Positions 24,901-33,727 of a stretch of DNA of 64,000 bases are shown piece by piece (the stretch's first letter is position 1; every line of letters begins with the position of its first letter). The position numbers and the translations under genes are program-made. A model generated the notes under the pieces. That model worked only from the letters and a program-made list of their open reading frames with translations, was not told the DNA's origin and did no database searches. The stretch is from Chelativorans multitrophicus. GTDB lineage: Bacteria; Pseudomonadota; Alphaproteobacteria; Rhizobiales; Rhizobiaceae. Where the stretch lies: contig NZ_JAAAPL010000003.1 in the NCBI RefSeq assembly GCF_011317445.1, positions 62,001 to 126,000 of the forward strand, given 5' to 3'.

Positions 24901-25956
24901 TTGGCGACAGTAGATATCGATGGTGTGCAAAAGCACTTCGGCGCGCTGCATATCATCCGGGACATTTCCATACACATCGACAACGGTGAGTTCATCATTC
25001 TGGTTGGGCCTTCTGGCTGCGGAAAGTCCACGCTGCTGAGAATGATTGCCGGCCTGGAGAATGTCACTGGCGGCCAGATTCGCATTGGGAACCGGGTGGT
25101 CAACGATCTGGCTCCCAAGGACCGCGACATTGCCATGGTTTTCCAGAACTATGCGCTCTATCCGCACATGACTGTGCAGAGAAACATGGATTTCTCCTTG
25201 CGGATGCGCAATGCGATGGACGCAGAAGCGGATCAGCGCGTGGCAAATGCCGCATCCATTCTAGGTATCGATCACCTGTTGGACCGCTTTCCCAAGCAGC
25301 TTTCCGGCGGCCAGCGCCAGCGGGTGGCCATGGGCCGCGCGATCGTGCGCAACCCGCAGGCCTTCCTCTTCGACGAGCCGCTCTCCAACCTGGATGCCAA
25401 GCTGCGCGTGGCGATGCGTGCCGAGATCAAGGAGCTGCACCAGCGCCTCGGAACGACGACGATCTATGTCACCCACGACCAGATCGAAGCCATGACCATG
25501 GCCGACCGCATCGTCGTTATGAACGGCGGTATCATAGAGCAGATTGGAAAGCCGCTCGATCTCTACGACAATCCACGCAACGTCTTCGTGGCCTCGTTCA
25601 TCGGCTCGCCTTCGATGAATCTTGTAGAGGGCCGGATAACTGGTGGGATGTTTCAGGCAGGCGACGGCATCCTCTCGCTCAAGCTTGCAAGCGGCCCAGC
25701 GAATATGGAAGGGCGCCCGGTAACCTGCGGCTTCAGGCCCGAACATCTCAACATAACGAGCACCGGTTCGCCGGCGACGGTGGCTATCGTCGAGCCGACG
25801 GGATCCGAGACGCAGATCATACTACGCGCGGGAGACAAGGAATTGGTCTGCTTGTCCCGCGAGCGCGTGTCGCTAAGGCCGGGCGATCCGGTGACGATCA
25901 ACGTCGAGCCCAAACATCTGCTTCTCTTCGATTCCAAGACTGGCCTGCGCCTCTGA
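24901..25956 (+). CDS. Sugar ABC importer ATPase (MalK/UgpC type)
   Basis: This 351-aa ATPase has Walker [12 protein letters not shown], signature [14 protein letters not shown], Walker [11 protein letters not shown], switch His in VTHDQIEAM and a C-terminal regulatory OB domain. The start is TTG 24901, preceded by GGGAGGAGCAGCA; no ATG lies in a suitable place. It is the only unassigned importer ATPase near the CUT1 binding protein and permeases at 19.5-22.7 kb, which lack one, so it most likely completes that transporter although it is encoded on the other strand. Confidence 0.92.
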   Translation: MATVDIDGVQKHFGALHIIRDISIHIDNGEFIILVGPSGCGKSTLLRMIAGLENVTGGQIRIGNRVVNDLAPKDRDIAMVFQNYALYPHMTVQRNMDFSLRMRNAMDAEADQRVANAASILGIDHLLDRFPKQLSGGQRQRVAMGRAIVRNPQAFLFDEPLSNLDAKLRVAMRAEIKELHQRLGTTTIYVTHDQIEAMTMADRIVVMNGGIIEQIGKPLDLYDNPRNVFVASFIGSPSMNLVEGRITGGMFQAGDGILSLKLASGPANMEGRPVTCGFRPEHLNITSTGSPATVAIVEPTGSETQIILRAGDKELVCLSRERVSLRPGDPVTINVEPKHLLLFDSKTGLRL

Positions 25957-25986
25957 CGGCCAGCGGACGCGCCGGATAGATCGCGG

Positions 25987-27009
25987 TCAGTTATCCTCCG
26001 AGGCGGCAGAATGCCCGGACTCCGAGCTCTTTTGGCGGGTCAAGGTGGGTGGCTCGCCGAAGGCTGCCCGATACTGTCGGCATAGATGGGAGCCGTCGGA
26101 AAACCCGCAAGCGGCTGCAATCCGCGAGATCGATTCAGTTGTGCTCTTGACCAGTTCCCTAGCGTATTGGAGCCGGATCTCGGAATAAACCTTGAGCGGC
26201 CGCTTTTTCATGTATTTGGCAAACAGGCGCTCCAGTTGCCGTTCCGACACCGCTGAAGCGCTGGCGATCTGTGTGAGCGACAATGGCCGTTCCAGATTGG
26301 CTTCCATCATCTCGAGCGCGCGGATAAGGCGGGGTTCCGTGACCTCATATCGGATCTTGGTGTCCATGCGCTGGGCCTCGTTGTCGCTGCGGAGGCGCGC
26401 CAGGAGCGCCTCCTCGGCGACCTGCTTCGCGAGCGTCGAGCCCAGACCCCTGCTGATGATGGAAAGCCCAAGGTCGAGGGCGGAAAGGCCACCTGCCGCA
26501 GTGAGCCTTTCACGGTCGACGCAGTAGAGACCACGGCTCAGCCTGACACGCGGGAAGCGCTCGAGGAATTGTTCATGATGTTTCCAGTGCGTCACGCACC
26601 GATAGCCGTTGAGCAGGCCTATTCGGGCCAGCAGCACGGCTGCCGAACCGATCGGCGCAAGCAACTTGCCCTTGGCCGCCTGCGCCTGGAGCCAGACTTC
26701 GAGCCGCTGGTCGCGGAACTCTGCCGAATTGAGGCTGGAAATGACGAAGGTAATATCGAAGGACGGATCGTCGGCCACCTCCTTATCGGTCTTCACGATA
26801 ATATCGTTGCTCGACCGAACTTCGCGTCCCGTCACTCCAACCGTTTGGCAAACATAGGTTGCCGCGCCGGTTTGGGAATTTGCGAGACGAAACCCTTCCC
26901 AAGCAGCGCTCAAGGTGAGAAGGCTGAATTGGGGAAGAAGTACGAAACCTAATCTTCTCGCCGTATCGAGCTCTCGACGAGAATTGCCGGGCGGCGATGC
27001 GTTTAACAT
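25987..27009 (-). CDS. GlxA-like AraC-family regulator
   Basis: This 340-aa protein has an N-terminal DJ-1/PfpI-like domain (RLGFVLLPQFSLLTLSAAW) and a C-terminal double helix-turn-helix of AraC type (SLTQIASASAVSERQLERLF; ISRIAAACGFSDGSHLCRQY). Regulators of this class control amine, carnitine and sugar-acid catabolism. ATG 27009 with AAAGGG upstream fits family length; the longer frame begins at 27126. It is divergent from the ALDH operon and is the best candidate to control it. Confidence 0.86.
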   Translation of the reverse strand: MLNASPPGNSRRELDTARRLGFVLLPQFSLLTLSAAWEGFRLANSQTGAATYVCQTVGVTGREVRSSNDIIVKTDKEVADDPSFDITFVISSLNSAEFRDQRLEVWLQAQAAKGKLLAPIGSAAVLLARIGLLNGYRCVTHWKHHEQFLERFPRVRLSRGLYCVDRERLTAAGGLSALDLGLSIISRGLGSTLAKQVAEEALLARLRSDNEAQRMDTKIRYEVTEPRLIRALEMMEANLERPLSLTQIASASAVSERQLERLFAKYMKKRPLKVYSEIRLQYARELVKSTTESISRIAAACGFSDGSHLCRQYRAAFGEPPTLTRQKSSESGHSAASEDN

Positions 27010-27213
27010 CCCTTTGCTTTCCAAAGCCGGTCCAAGTTCTCTTTTAGATTTCCCGCTTGAGGGCCATACGTCTTTCGGTACGAACCACCGGGTTCCCGCC
27101 ATTGGTACACCGGTTGTCGGAATCATTCAATATATTGTCGCGAAGGTCCGGGACATTTGCCTGCTTTCAAAACAAAAACGCTTAGGCACAAAGACAACGC
27201 TGAGGCGCCACCC

Positions 27214-28665
27214 ATGAGCGGTCGCAAATATCCCAACCCTTCGCTGTTCATAAACGGCCGGTCCGTCACGGGCCGGGGTGCGAAGGAAGAGATGGTCATC
27301 GATCCTTCGAACGAAGAGGTACTCGGCAGCTATCGCTCGGCTGCACCCGAGGATTTGCAGGAGCTGTTGGACTCCGCAGCTGCGGGTTTCGAGAAATGGC
27401 GGAGGACTTCTGCATATGAGAGATGTGAGATCCTTCACAAGGTCGCGGCCGCGCTGCGCGAAAATGCGCAGGAGATAGGATCTCTGCTGACGCTTGAAAC
27501 GGGCAAGATTCTCTCCGAATCGATAACGGAAGTGCGCGGCGCTGCCGACCATTTCGACTGGTCAGGCGAAGAGGGGCGGCGGCTTTATGGCTACACCGTT
27601 CCGGCCCGCCGCGCGGAAAGCCGGCTCCGCGTCGAGCTGGAGCCGCTTGGGATCGTGTTTGCGCTCATCCCATGGAACTTTCCCCTCGGAACCTCGGCGC
27701 GCAAGGTTGCCCCCGCTCTCGCGGCGGGCTGCAGCGTCATCCTGCGCCCGCCCGAGGAAGCGCCGGCCACTGTAGAAGCGTTTGTTCGCTGCTGCCAGGA
27801 GGCAGGTCTTCCTCCTGGTGTGCTCAACATGGTGCTTGGCAGCCCGAAGGATGTGGTTGAACCCCTGATGGCATCCTTCTCGGTGCGGGCCGTAACCTTC
27901 ACGGGCTCGACGCGCGTCGGCAAGATTCTGATTCAGCAAGCCGCGGACACGGTCAAGCATCTCGTCCTCGAACTGGGCGGACATGCGCCGGCAATCGTGC
28001 TGCCGGATGCCGACCCCAAGAAGGTCGGCGTTGCAGCGGCACGGGCCAAGTTCCGCAATGCGGGCCAGGTGTGCGTGTCCCCCAGCCGCTTCATCGTTCA
28101 CGAGAAGATCGTCGAGCCCTTCACCCAGGCAATGGTCGAGGAAACGCGCTCCATCAAGCTTGGAAGTGGGTTTGACGCGGGAGCGCAGATGGGACCGCTC
28201 ACCACCGCACGTCAGCGCGAGCGGGTGGAAAGGCTGGTCGAGGACGCACGCTCGAAAGGTGCGCGCATCCTTGCCGGCGGCCAGCGCCCATCCGGATTTA
28301 ACCGTGGCTTCTTTTTCGAGCCCACGGTTCTGGGAGACGTGCCGGATACGGCTCTCATCTTCGAGGAAGAACCGTTCGGGCCGGTAGCACCGATCATCCC
28401 CGTCCGGTCCGTGCAAGAGGCGGTCGAGAAGGCGAACGCGGTCAAATGGGGGCTTGCGGGCTACCTGTTCACCTCATCGCTAGCTGATGCGACGAAAGTT
28501 TCCGAAGCCATGCAGGTGGGCATGGTGGGCCTGAACACCTTCGCCGCGGCCGCTCCCGAAGCTCCGTTCGGAGGCGTCAAGGAGAGCGGTTACGGCCGCG
28601 AATGTGGCCTCGAAGGCATTCGCGAGTTCGTCTCTTCAAAACTCATCCACACGGATATTGGCTGA
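27214..28665 (+). CDS. NAD(P)-dependent aldehyde dehydrogenase (semialdehyde type)
   Basis: This 483-aa ALDH has a Rossmann segment (IPWNFPLGTSARKVAPAL), Glu253 in LELGGHAP, and the catalytic Cys287 in RNAGQVCVSPSR. It is closest in feel to succinate/2-oxoglutarate-semialdehyde dehydrogenases. The conserved Lys of the usual KPxE cofactor motif is Arg here (ILRPPEEAP). ATG 27214 matches family length; an in-frame ATG at 27157 is less likely. As first gene of the rightward unit it may oxidise 2-oxoglutarate semialdehyde or another aldehyde from the sugar-acid or monooxygenase steps. Confidence 0.88.
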   Translation: MSGRKYPNPSLFINGRSVTGRGAKEEMVIDPSNEEVLGSYRSAAPEDLQELLDSAAAGFEKWRRTSAYERCEILHKVAAALRENAQEIGSLLTLETGKILSESITEVRGAADHFDWSGEEGRRLYGYTVPARRAESRLRVELEPLGIVFALIPWNFPLGTSARKVAPALAAGCSVILRPPEEAPATVEAFVRCCQEAGLPPGVLNMVLGSPKDVVEPLMASFSVRAVTFTGSTRVGKILIQQAADTVKHLVLELGGHAPAIVLPDADPKKVGVAAARAKFRNAGQVCVSPSRFIVHEKIVEPFTQAMVEETRSIKLGSGFDAGAQMGPLTTARQRERVERLVEDARSKGARILAGGQRPSGFNRGFFFEPTVLGDVPDTALIFEEEPFGPVAPIIPVRSVQEAVEKANAVKWGLAGYLFTSSLADATKVSEAMQVGMVGLNTFAAAAPEAPFGGVKESGYGRECGLEGIREFVSSKLIHTDIG

Positions 28666-28720
28666 ATATTGGAAGCTGCCCCCTGGGGGGTCCTTTCGAA
28701 CAATCCAAGGAGTACGCAAA

Positions 28721-29779
28721 GTGAGGCTCCATGCATTTCTGCTTGGGCAGTCCGCCGAGCAGACAATTGATACGCGGCACATCTACCCGACGCTGATCGA
28801 AGACGCGAGGCTGGCGGAGAAGTTTGGATATGATGGCGCCTGGTTCGCCGAGCACCATTTCTCCAACTACGCGATTGTGCCCAATTCTTTGACGCTGGTC
28901 GCCGCAATCGCGCAGGCGACGAGCACCATCCGCCTTGGGACGAGCATCATTCTGCTGCCATTGCGAAATCCGATATTCGTTGCTGAAGAGATCGCCATGG
29001 TGGATCAGCTCGCCAACGGACGTCTCGAGGTCGGCTTTGGTCGGGGATATCAGCCTTACGAATTCAAACGCCTCGGGATCGACTTCAAATCATCCGGGGA
29101 GCGGCTGAACGAAGGATGCGACTTTCTCATCCACCTGTTCAAGAACCCTGACGCGCCATTTTCGTCCAGCTTTTATTCGGTGGACGGCGTGACGATCACT
29201 CCTTCCCCCCGCCAGGAGCCGCATCCGCCATTTTGGCTCGCCTGCGGCTCTCCGGCCTCGATCGGCATGGCGCTCGACAAGGGTATGTCGGTGGTGATGA
29301 ACATCGGCAACAACGGCAGTGAACTCGCAGAACGATCGGCTCAGATGTTCAGGGATGTATGCCGCGAACGGGGCATTGATCCGAAATCCGTGCGGTTCGC
29401 GATGCAGACGCACGGTTATCTCATCGAGGGCAGCCAGGATGAGGACGTGATCGTGCGCTCCGGCGGCTATCTCCATCGCGTTCAGCAGCGGCTGCGGGAG
29501 GAACGTGAAAGGCTCGTGCGGGGCATCAACGACGCCAGCGGAGGCGAGAAGGGCGAGCCCACATTCGAGGGATGGTCCAAAGCCAGCCTGATTGGCTCAC
29601 CGGACCACATCCGCCGCCAGATTGCTCGCTTTAGCTCGCTCGGCGTAACCGATCTGTTCGTGACCTACCGCTACGGATTCGTCACCACAGAGGGCACGCG
29701 CAAGAGCCTTGAATTCATCGCCAATGAGGTCAAGGCATTCAACGCGTCAAACAACCCGGCAAGGAGGGCTGCAAGCTAG
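28721..29779 (+). CDS. Luciferase-like flavin-dependent monooxygenase
   Basis: This 352-aa LLM-class protein has the TIM-barrel landmarks of the bacterial luciferase family: DGAWFAEHHFSNY, the RLGTSIILLPLRNP strand, and GRLEVGFGRGYQPYEF. It uses reduced FMN from a partner reductase to oxygenate a substrate. GTG 28721 with AAGGAG 8 bases before it is the clear start. The AEHHF form resembles the alkanal/limonene-type clade rather than alkanesulfonate monooxygenases. A flavin reductase gene lies at 38370 in the same island and may be the electron donor. Confidence 0.85.
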   Translation: MRLHAFLLGQSAEQTIDTRHIYPTLIEDARLAEKFGYDGAWFAEHHFSNYAIVPNSLTLVAAIAQATSTIRLGTSIILLPLRNPIFVAEEIAMVDQLANGRLEVGFGRGYQPYEFKRLGIDFKSSGERLNEGCDFLIHLFKNPDAPFSSSFYSVDGVTITPSPRQEPHPPFWLACGSPASIGMALDKGMSVVMNIGNNGSELAERSAQMFRDVCRERGIDPKSVRFAMQTHGYLIEGSQDEDVIVRSGGYLHRVQQRLREERERLVRGINDASGGEKGEPTFEGWSKASLIGSPDHIRRQIARFSSLGVTDLFVTYRYGFVTTEGTRKSLEFIANEVKAFNASNNPARRAAS

Positions 29780-29818
29780 AAGTTTGCAGGCCAAGGCTTC
29801 GGTATCAGGAAACGAACA

Positions 29819-30121
29819 ATGATCGTTCAGGTGTCAGCCGGCAAAGTTGCTTTATTCGAACCCGACGACTTCCGTAAGTTCAAGGTGACGTTGGATTCCA
29901 GTTCCGAAGACGCGGCTGCAAATGTCTTGAAAGGCCCCCTCCTTAGGTTGGAGGGGACCGATACTGCCTGGGTCGACATCGAGTCCCTGGTGGCGCTCTC
30001 CGGGAAGGCAAGTGAGGATATCTGGGTGGCATCCCTTCAAAGGATGATCGAGGGAGCGCGTGCACACGGCTGGATCTCGGCAGACGGCAAGGAGATTCGC
30101 GCTCACATCGAACGCGTCTGA
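29819..30121 (+). CDS. Hypothetical protein, 100 aa
   Basis: The ORF follows the monooxygenase by 39 bases with AGGAAACG upstream of ATG. The product (MIVQVSAGKVALFEPDDFRK, then KASEDIWVASLQRMIEGARA and HGWISADGKEIRAHIERV) is acidic, soluble and looks alpha/beta. No family is recognised. Its position suggests a small partner or modulator of the monooxygenase, by inference only. Confidence 0.6.
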   Translation: MIVQVSAGKVALFEPDDFRKFKVTLDSSSEDAAANVLKGPLLRLEGTDTAWVDIESLVALSGKASEDIWVASLQRMIEGARAHGWISADGKEIRAHIERV

Positions 30122-30475
30122 GCGTGACTGGCGAATACGCAGGGAATGCTGCTGACCGGGCGGCAAGTGGGCGCGCTGACGCAGCCGGATATGCCGGGCT
30201 GGATAAAAAAGCGGCCTCCAAAAGCAGCGAAACTAGCGTCTCAATTTATTATCGGTAGGCCGCTCGCGGTATCACCGTTGCGCTGCCACAGTCAGGCGGC
30301 TTCGCAGTAACAGCATTTCTCTATCGTGGGCTGGGTTTCATCCCCGAGAAATTACAAAACAGCTCCTGAGAAACCTTAGCTGCGGCGTTCGCGCCCTCTG
30401 CCTACGGCGATGGCAACCCGCCTCACAGGCGCTGATCTCCCGCGCGGCCTCTAGCGTGCCCCACCAGGCTGGCGC
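30122..30475. other. Convergent intergenic region
   Basis: No gene recognised on either strand. It holds an 8-bp inverted repeat, AGCGGCCT (30210-30217) and AGGCCGCT (30257-30264), with a 39-base AT-rich spacer, which could be a decayed element end or terminator-like structure between the rightward monooxygenase unit and the leftward AKR unit. Confidence 0.35.
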
Positions 30476-31528
30476 CTAGTCGCGAATGAAGTCCTGCAGG
30501 AATGAGATATCCGCAGGACCCAGACGGGCTTTTGCTGTCCGGACCTGGTGCCAATAGGGGTAAGGCAGCGGTAGCGCGCTTACCTTTGAAAGGCGTGCGT
30601 TTTCCTCATCGCTAAGCACGAGGTCGGCGGCCGCGAGATTATCGGCCAGCTGCTTTTCGCTGGTTGCACCAATTATGAGGTTGGAAACCCCGGGCCGTCG
30701 CATGGTCCAGGCCAGCGCGACCTGCGCCGCCGTGGCGCCACGGCTCTGCGCGACATCGACCAATTCTTCCACGATGCGATAAAGGCGGTCAGTATCGTGC
30801 ACCGGAGGCGAGCCCCAATCACGCAGATGACGGCCCTCAGACGGCGACTGCGAGCGACGATATTTGCCGGAGAGAAGTCCGCCGGCAAGAGGACTCCAGA
30901 CGGTTATCCCTACCCCCTGGTCCACGGCAATCGGCACAAGTTCGTATTCGGCCTCGCGCGCCAGGAGCGTGTAATGGATCTGCTGGCTGCAAAATCTCGG
31001 AAAACCGTGGCTCTCAGCAACGCCGAGGGCTTTCATTACATGCCAACCGGAAAAATTCGAGCAGCCTGTGTAGCGGATCTTGCCGTGTTCCTGCAGCGTC
31101 TGCAGCGCCCCAAGCGTTTCCTCCAGCGGCGTCAGACCGTCCCATGCATGCACATAGTAAAGGTCTATATGGTCGGTTTTCAGCCGCCTGAGACTCGCCT
31201 CGCACTGGGCGATGAGATGCGCGCGTCCTGATCCGCGTTCATTCGGGCCGTTTCCGGCCGGCATGCCGGCCTTGGTTGCAATCAGGAGCTTGTCACGCTT
31301 GCCCTGAACAACTTCGCCGACAATCTCCTCGGATGCTCCAGAAGAATAGACATTCGCCGTGTCGATGTGGTTGACGCCTGCATCGACGGCCATGTCTACG
31401 AGACGCGCCGCACTGCGAAGATCCGTGGTCCCTACCTTGGCGAACACGCCCTCGCCGCCGAATGTCATGGTTCCGAGCGTGAGCACTGAAACACTCAGTC
31501 CGGAAGACCCTAGCTGTCGGTATTCCAA
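30476..31528 (-). CDS. Aldo/keto reductase
   Basis: This 350-aa AKR of the YajO/Tas-like class has GTMTFGG, the catalytic Asp/Tyr pair in DTANVYSSGASEE, a Lys in ATKAG and His in YYVHAWDG. The start is most likely TTG 31528, giving MEYRQLGSSGLSV, because GGAGGAG stands 6 bases upstream; ATG 31543 would place the RBS inside the gene. Last gene of the dapA-like-gntR-cmd-dhaK-dhaL unit; it probably reduces an aldehyde or ketose intermediate with NADPH. Confidence 0.86.
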   Translation of the reverse strand: MEYRQLGSSGLSVSVLTLGTMTFGGEGVFAKVGTTDLRSAARLVDMAVDAGVNHIDTANVYSSGASEEIVGEVVQGKRDKLLIATKAGMPAGNGPNERGSGRAHLIAQCEASLRRLKTDHIDLYYVHAWDGLTPLEETLGALQTLQEHGKIRYTGCSNFSGWHVMKALGVAESHGFPRFCSQQIHYTLLAREAEYELVPIAVDQGVGITVWSPLAGGLLSGKYRRSQSPSEGRHLRDWGSPPVHDTDRLYRIVEELVDVAQSRGATAAQVALAWTMRRPGVSNLIIGATSEKQLADNLAAADLVLSDEENARLSKVSALPLPYPYWHQVRTAKARLGPADISFLQDFIRD

Positions 31529-31594
31529 AACCCACTCCTCCATGACTCGAAAGTTGCGACATCGATTATGTCAGAACGCTCAACCATGAATGCG

Positions 31595-32209
31595 TCAGCG
31601 GGAAGTAACTTCCCCGCAGACTGCTTCGACAAGGCGGGTGAATGCGAGCATGCCCGGGTCGTCAATGCCCTTGCTCCTGTCACCAAACATACGCGCCCGG
31701 CCGAGGCGGCAGGGCCTGTCGCGGAATTCGACGAGCATCTGGTTCGCTGCCTTCTGCGATCGCACCTTCGCCTCCGCCCCATCGTCCAACCCGTCAATCG
31801 CGCGGCCCACGGCATCGATCGAATCGATCACGGTCTTGTCCCCGAGCGCACCTCCACCCCGCGACAGCATGGCATCCCGTGCTGCGAGCATCACTGCCCC
31901 AAGCCCGCCCCACGGGACTTCGCTCCTGCCCTTCAGGCGATGGGAGGCAGCAAGAAGAGCGGTCATCAGAAGCGTGCCAAGGCTCGAACCGGTTGCACCC
32001 GCTGCCGCCGTAGCCAGGCTCTTGAACGCATCGCCGAGGTCGTGCGGCAATGAAACCGCATCCAACCGCTCGAATAGGCGTCTGAGCATGATGCCCGTGT
32101 CACCGTCTCCAAGCTTGCCGTCGGCGGCATTCAGTTCGCTTTCGAATTGGGCGGCCGCGACCGCGGCTCGGTGGACTGCGGCATTCAGTTCGGTATGGGT
32201 AAATCCCAT
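31595..32209 (-). CDS. dhaL: Dihydroxyacetone-kinase-like ADP/ATP-binding subunit DhaL
   Basis: This 204-aa helical-barrel subunit has the conserved nucleotide/Mg site LNAADGKLGDGDTGIML and GSSLGTLLMTAL. ATG 32209 is preceded by GGAAGGTG within the end of dhaK. DhaL supplies the nucleotide to DhaK. No PTS partner (DhaM) is nearby, so a free-ATP kinase, as in tetrulose kinases, is plausible. Confidence 0.88.
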   Translation of the reverse strand: MGFTHTELNAAVHRAAVAAAQFESELNAADGKLGDGDTGIMLRRLFERLDAVSLPHDLGDAFKSLATAAAGATGSSLGTLLMTALLAASHRLKGRSEVPWGGLGAVMLAARDAMLSRGGGALGDKTVIDSIDAVGRAIDGLDDGAEAKVRSQKAANQMLVEFRDRPCRLGRARMFGDRSKGIDDPGMLAFTRLVEAVCGEVTSR

Positions 32210-32211
32210 CG

Positions 32212-33207
32212 CTACACCTTCCAGAAAGGGCAATCCGCCGGCGCAGCGAGCAAGCTTTCGAGCTCCTCGTCGACCGCAAGGATGCTCACCGAGAAGCCGG
32301 CCATCTCCATTGAGGTCGCGTAGTGGCCTACCAGCGGGCTCACGATTTCGATGCCGCGCTCCTTGAGGAGGGATGCGATCGAACGATAAGCGATGAACAA
32401 TTCCTCCAGTGAAGTCGCACCGAGGCTGTTGACGAGGACGGAAGCGCGGCCGCCGTTCTTGACGAAGCTGTCCTCAAGGAGGCGAGCGACCATCTCCCCG
32501 GTAAGTGCATCCGCCGGTTTCAGGCGATCGCGCCAAATTCCGGGCTCGCCGTGAATGCCGATCCCCATTTCGACCTCATCGTCGCCAATCGTAAAGGTAG
32601 GGCCAGCAGCCCCCGGGATCTGGCAAGCCCCCCAGGCGCAGCCGATGGTGCGGCAGCGATCAACGGCTGCCTCCGCCACGCGCGTGACCTCCTGCAGGTC
32701 CGCGCCTTGGGCCGCCTTCGCACCGGCCACCTTGTAGGCATATATAATTCCCGCGACGCCGCGCCGTTTTTCACGTTCGTTTTCGGCACCACTGGCAATG
32801 TCGTCGCGGCCAAGTACGGTGGTCAGTTCGATACCTTCGCCTTCCAGTAATTCTCCGGCGAGATTGAAATTCATGCGATCGCCGCCATAATTGCCGAACA
32901 GACGCAGGACTCCCCTCCCTCCATCCGCCGCTCGAATGGCGTCCATGCACGCTTCAACACTCGGTCCCGCGAAGATATCGCCGATCGCGCAGGCATCGAG
33001 CAGGCCTTCTCCCACATAGCCCGTGAAGAGAGGCAGATGCCCGGAGCCTCCGCCGGACACGATTCCGACCTTGCCCTTCACCGCCCCGACAGCCCTCGCA
33101 ATGACTCGTCCGTTCGATCCCGTCCGCACGAGCGCAGGGTGCATGGAACAGAGCCCATCCAGCATCTCGTCGACATAGTCGTCGGCAGCATTCATCAGTT
33201 TCTTCAC
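32212..33207 (-). CDS. dhaK: Dihydroxyacetone-kinase-like substrate subunit DhaK
   Basis: This 331-aa subunit has the family motifs GIVSGGGSGHLPLFTGYVG, NYGGDRMNF and the covalent substrate histidine in GIHGEPG. GTG 33207 (read MKKLMNAADDYVDEML) is preferred: it matches the usual KKLINxxxDxVxEMLxG family start and has GAGGGG upstream. The downstream dhaL is nearly adjacent. The partner enzymes (aldolase, AKR) suggest a triulose or tetrulose substrate such as dihydroxyacetone or erythrulose; the exact sugar is unresolved. Confidence 0.88.
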   Translation of the reverse strand: MKKLMNAADDYVDEMLDGLCSMHPALVRTGSNGRVIARAVGAVKGKVGIVSGGGSGHLPLFTGYVGEGLLDACAIGDIFAGPSVEACMDAIRAADGGRGVLRLFGNYGGDRMNFNLAGELLEGEGIELTTVLGRDDIASGAENEREKRRGVAGIIYAYKVAGAKAAQGADLQEVTRVAEAAVDRCRTIGCAWGACQIPGAAGPTFTIGDDEVEMGIGIHGEPGIWRDRLKPADALTGEMVARLLEDSFVKNGGRASVLVNSLGATSLEELFIAYRSIASLLKERGIEIVSPLVGHYATSMEMAGFSVSILAVDEELESLLAAPADCPFWKV

Positions 33208-33267
33208 AGCAGCTTTCCCCTCGAGAACAATAGCCGGCACCGTCGCGCCGACAGGGCGGCAGCGGCC

Positions 33268-33609
33268 TCAGGCCCCCTTTGCCGCCTTGATTTCCGCATC
33301 AATGTCGTCCAGCCACTGTATTGCCCTGGCGACCTGGAACAGCGTCGATGTCGAGCAGAGCGTGACGAGGACGGCGTGTTCAACCGCCGCCCTGGACGTG
33401 CCGGCCTCGATGAGGCGGCGCGCATGGGTTTTGAACGCATCCTCATAGCCCAGGAGGGCGAGCCCGGAGATCACGATGAGCTCGCAGGTAACCTTGTCCA
33501 ACGGGCCTGCCGCGACCACCGCGGCCCGCATCGCGCGGAAGCCTGCAGCCGCATCCGCCGAGGCCTCTTGCAGGTATGCAGAAGTGAGTTTGTTAAGGGT
33601 TCTGGGCAC
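33268..33609 (-). CDS. Carboxymuconolactone-decarboxylase-like protein
   Basis: This 113-aa helical protein of the CMD/AhpD-like family has the pattern ELIVISGLALLGYEDAFKTH and ARRLIEAGTSRAAVEHAVLV. The CxxC of AhpD-type members is absent (FKTH instead), so it should not be a thiol peroxidase. GTG 33609 with AGGGGAGACAATTC upstream is the start. In sugar operons such proteins are usually accessory and of unknown role. Confidence 0.75.
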   Translation of the reverse strand: MPRTLNKLTSAYLQEASADAAAGFRAMRAAVVAAGPLDKVTCELIVISGLALLGYEDAFKTHARRLIEAGTSRAAVEHAVLVTLCSTSTLFQVARAIQWLDDIDAEIKAAKGA

Positions 33610-33727
33610 GAATTGTCTCCCCTGCGATCCGAACCAGAAACTAATGGTGGGCAGGGGATTGTCCTGAACACTTCCGACGAGTCTTTGGCTGGACCCGTCA
33701 TCTCCAGCCGTGGTCCAGCGGTGGCAT

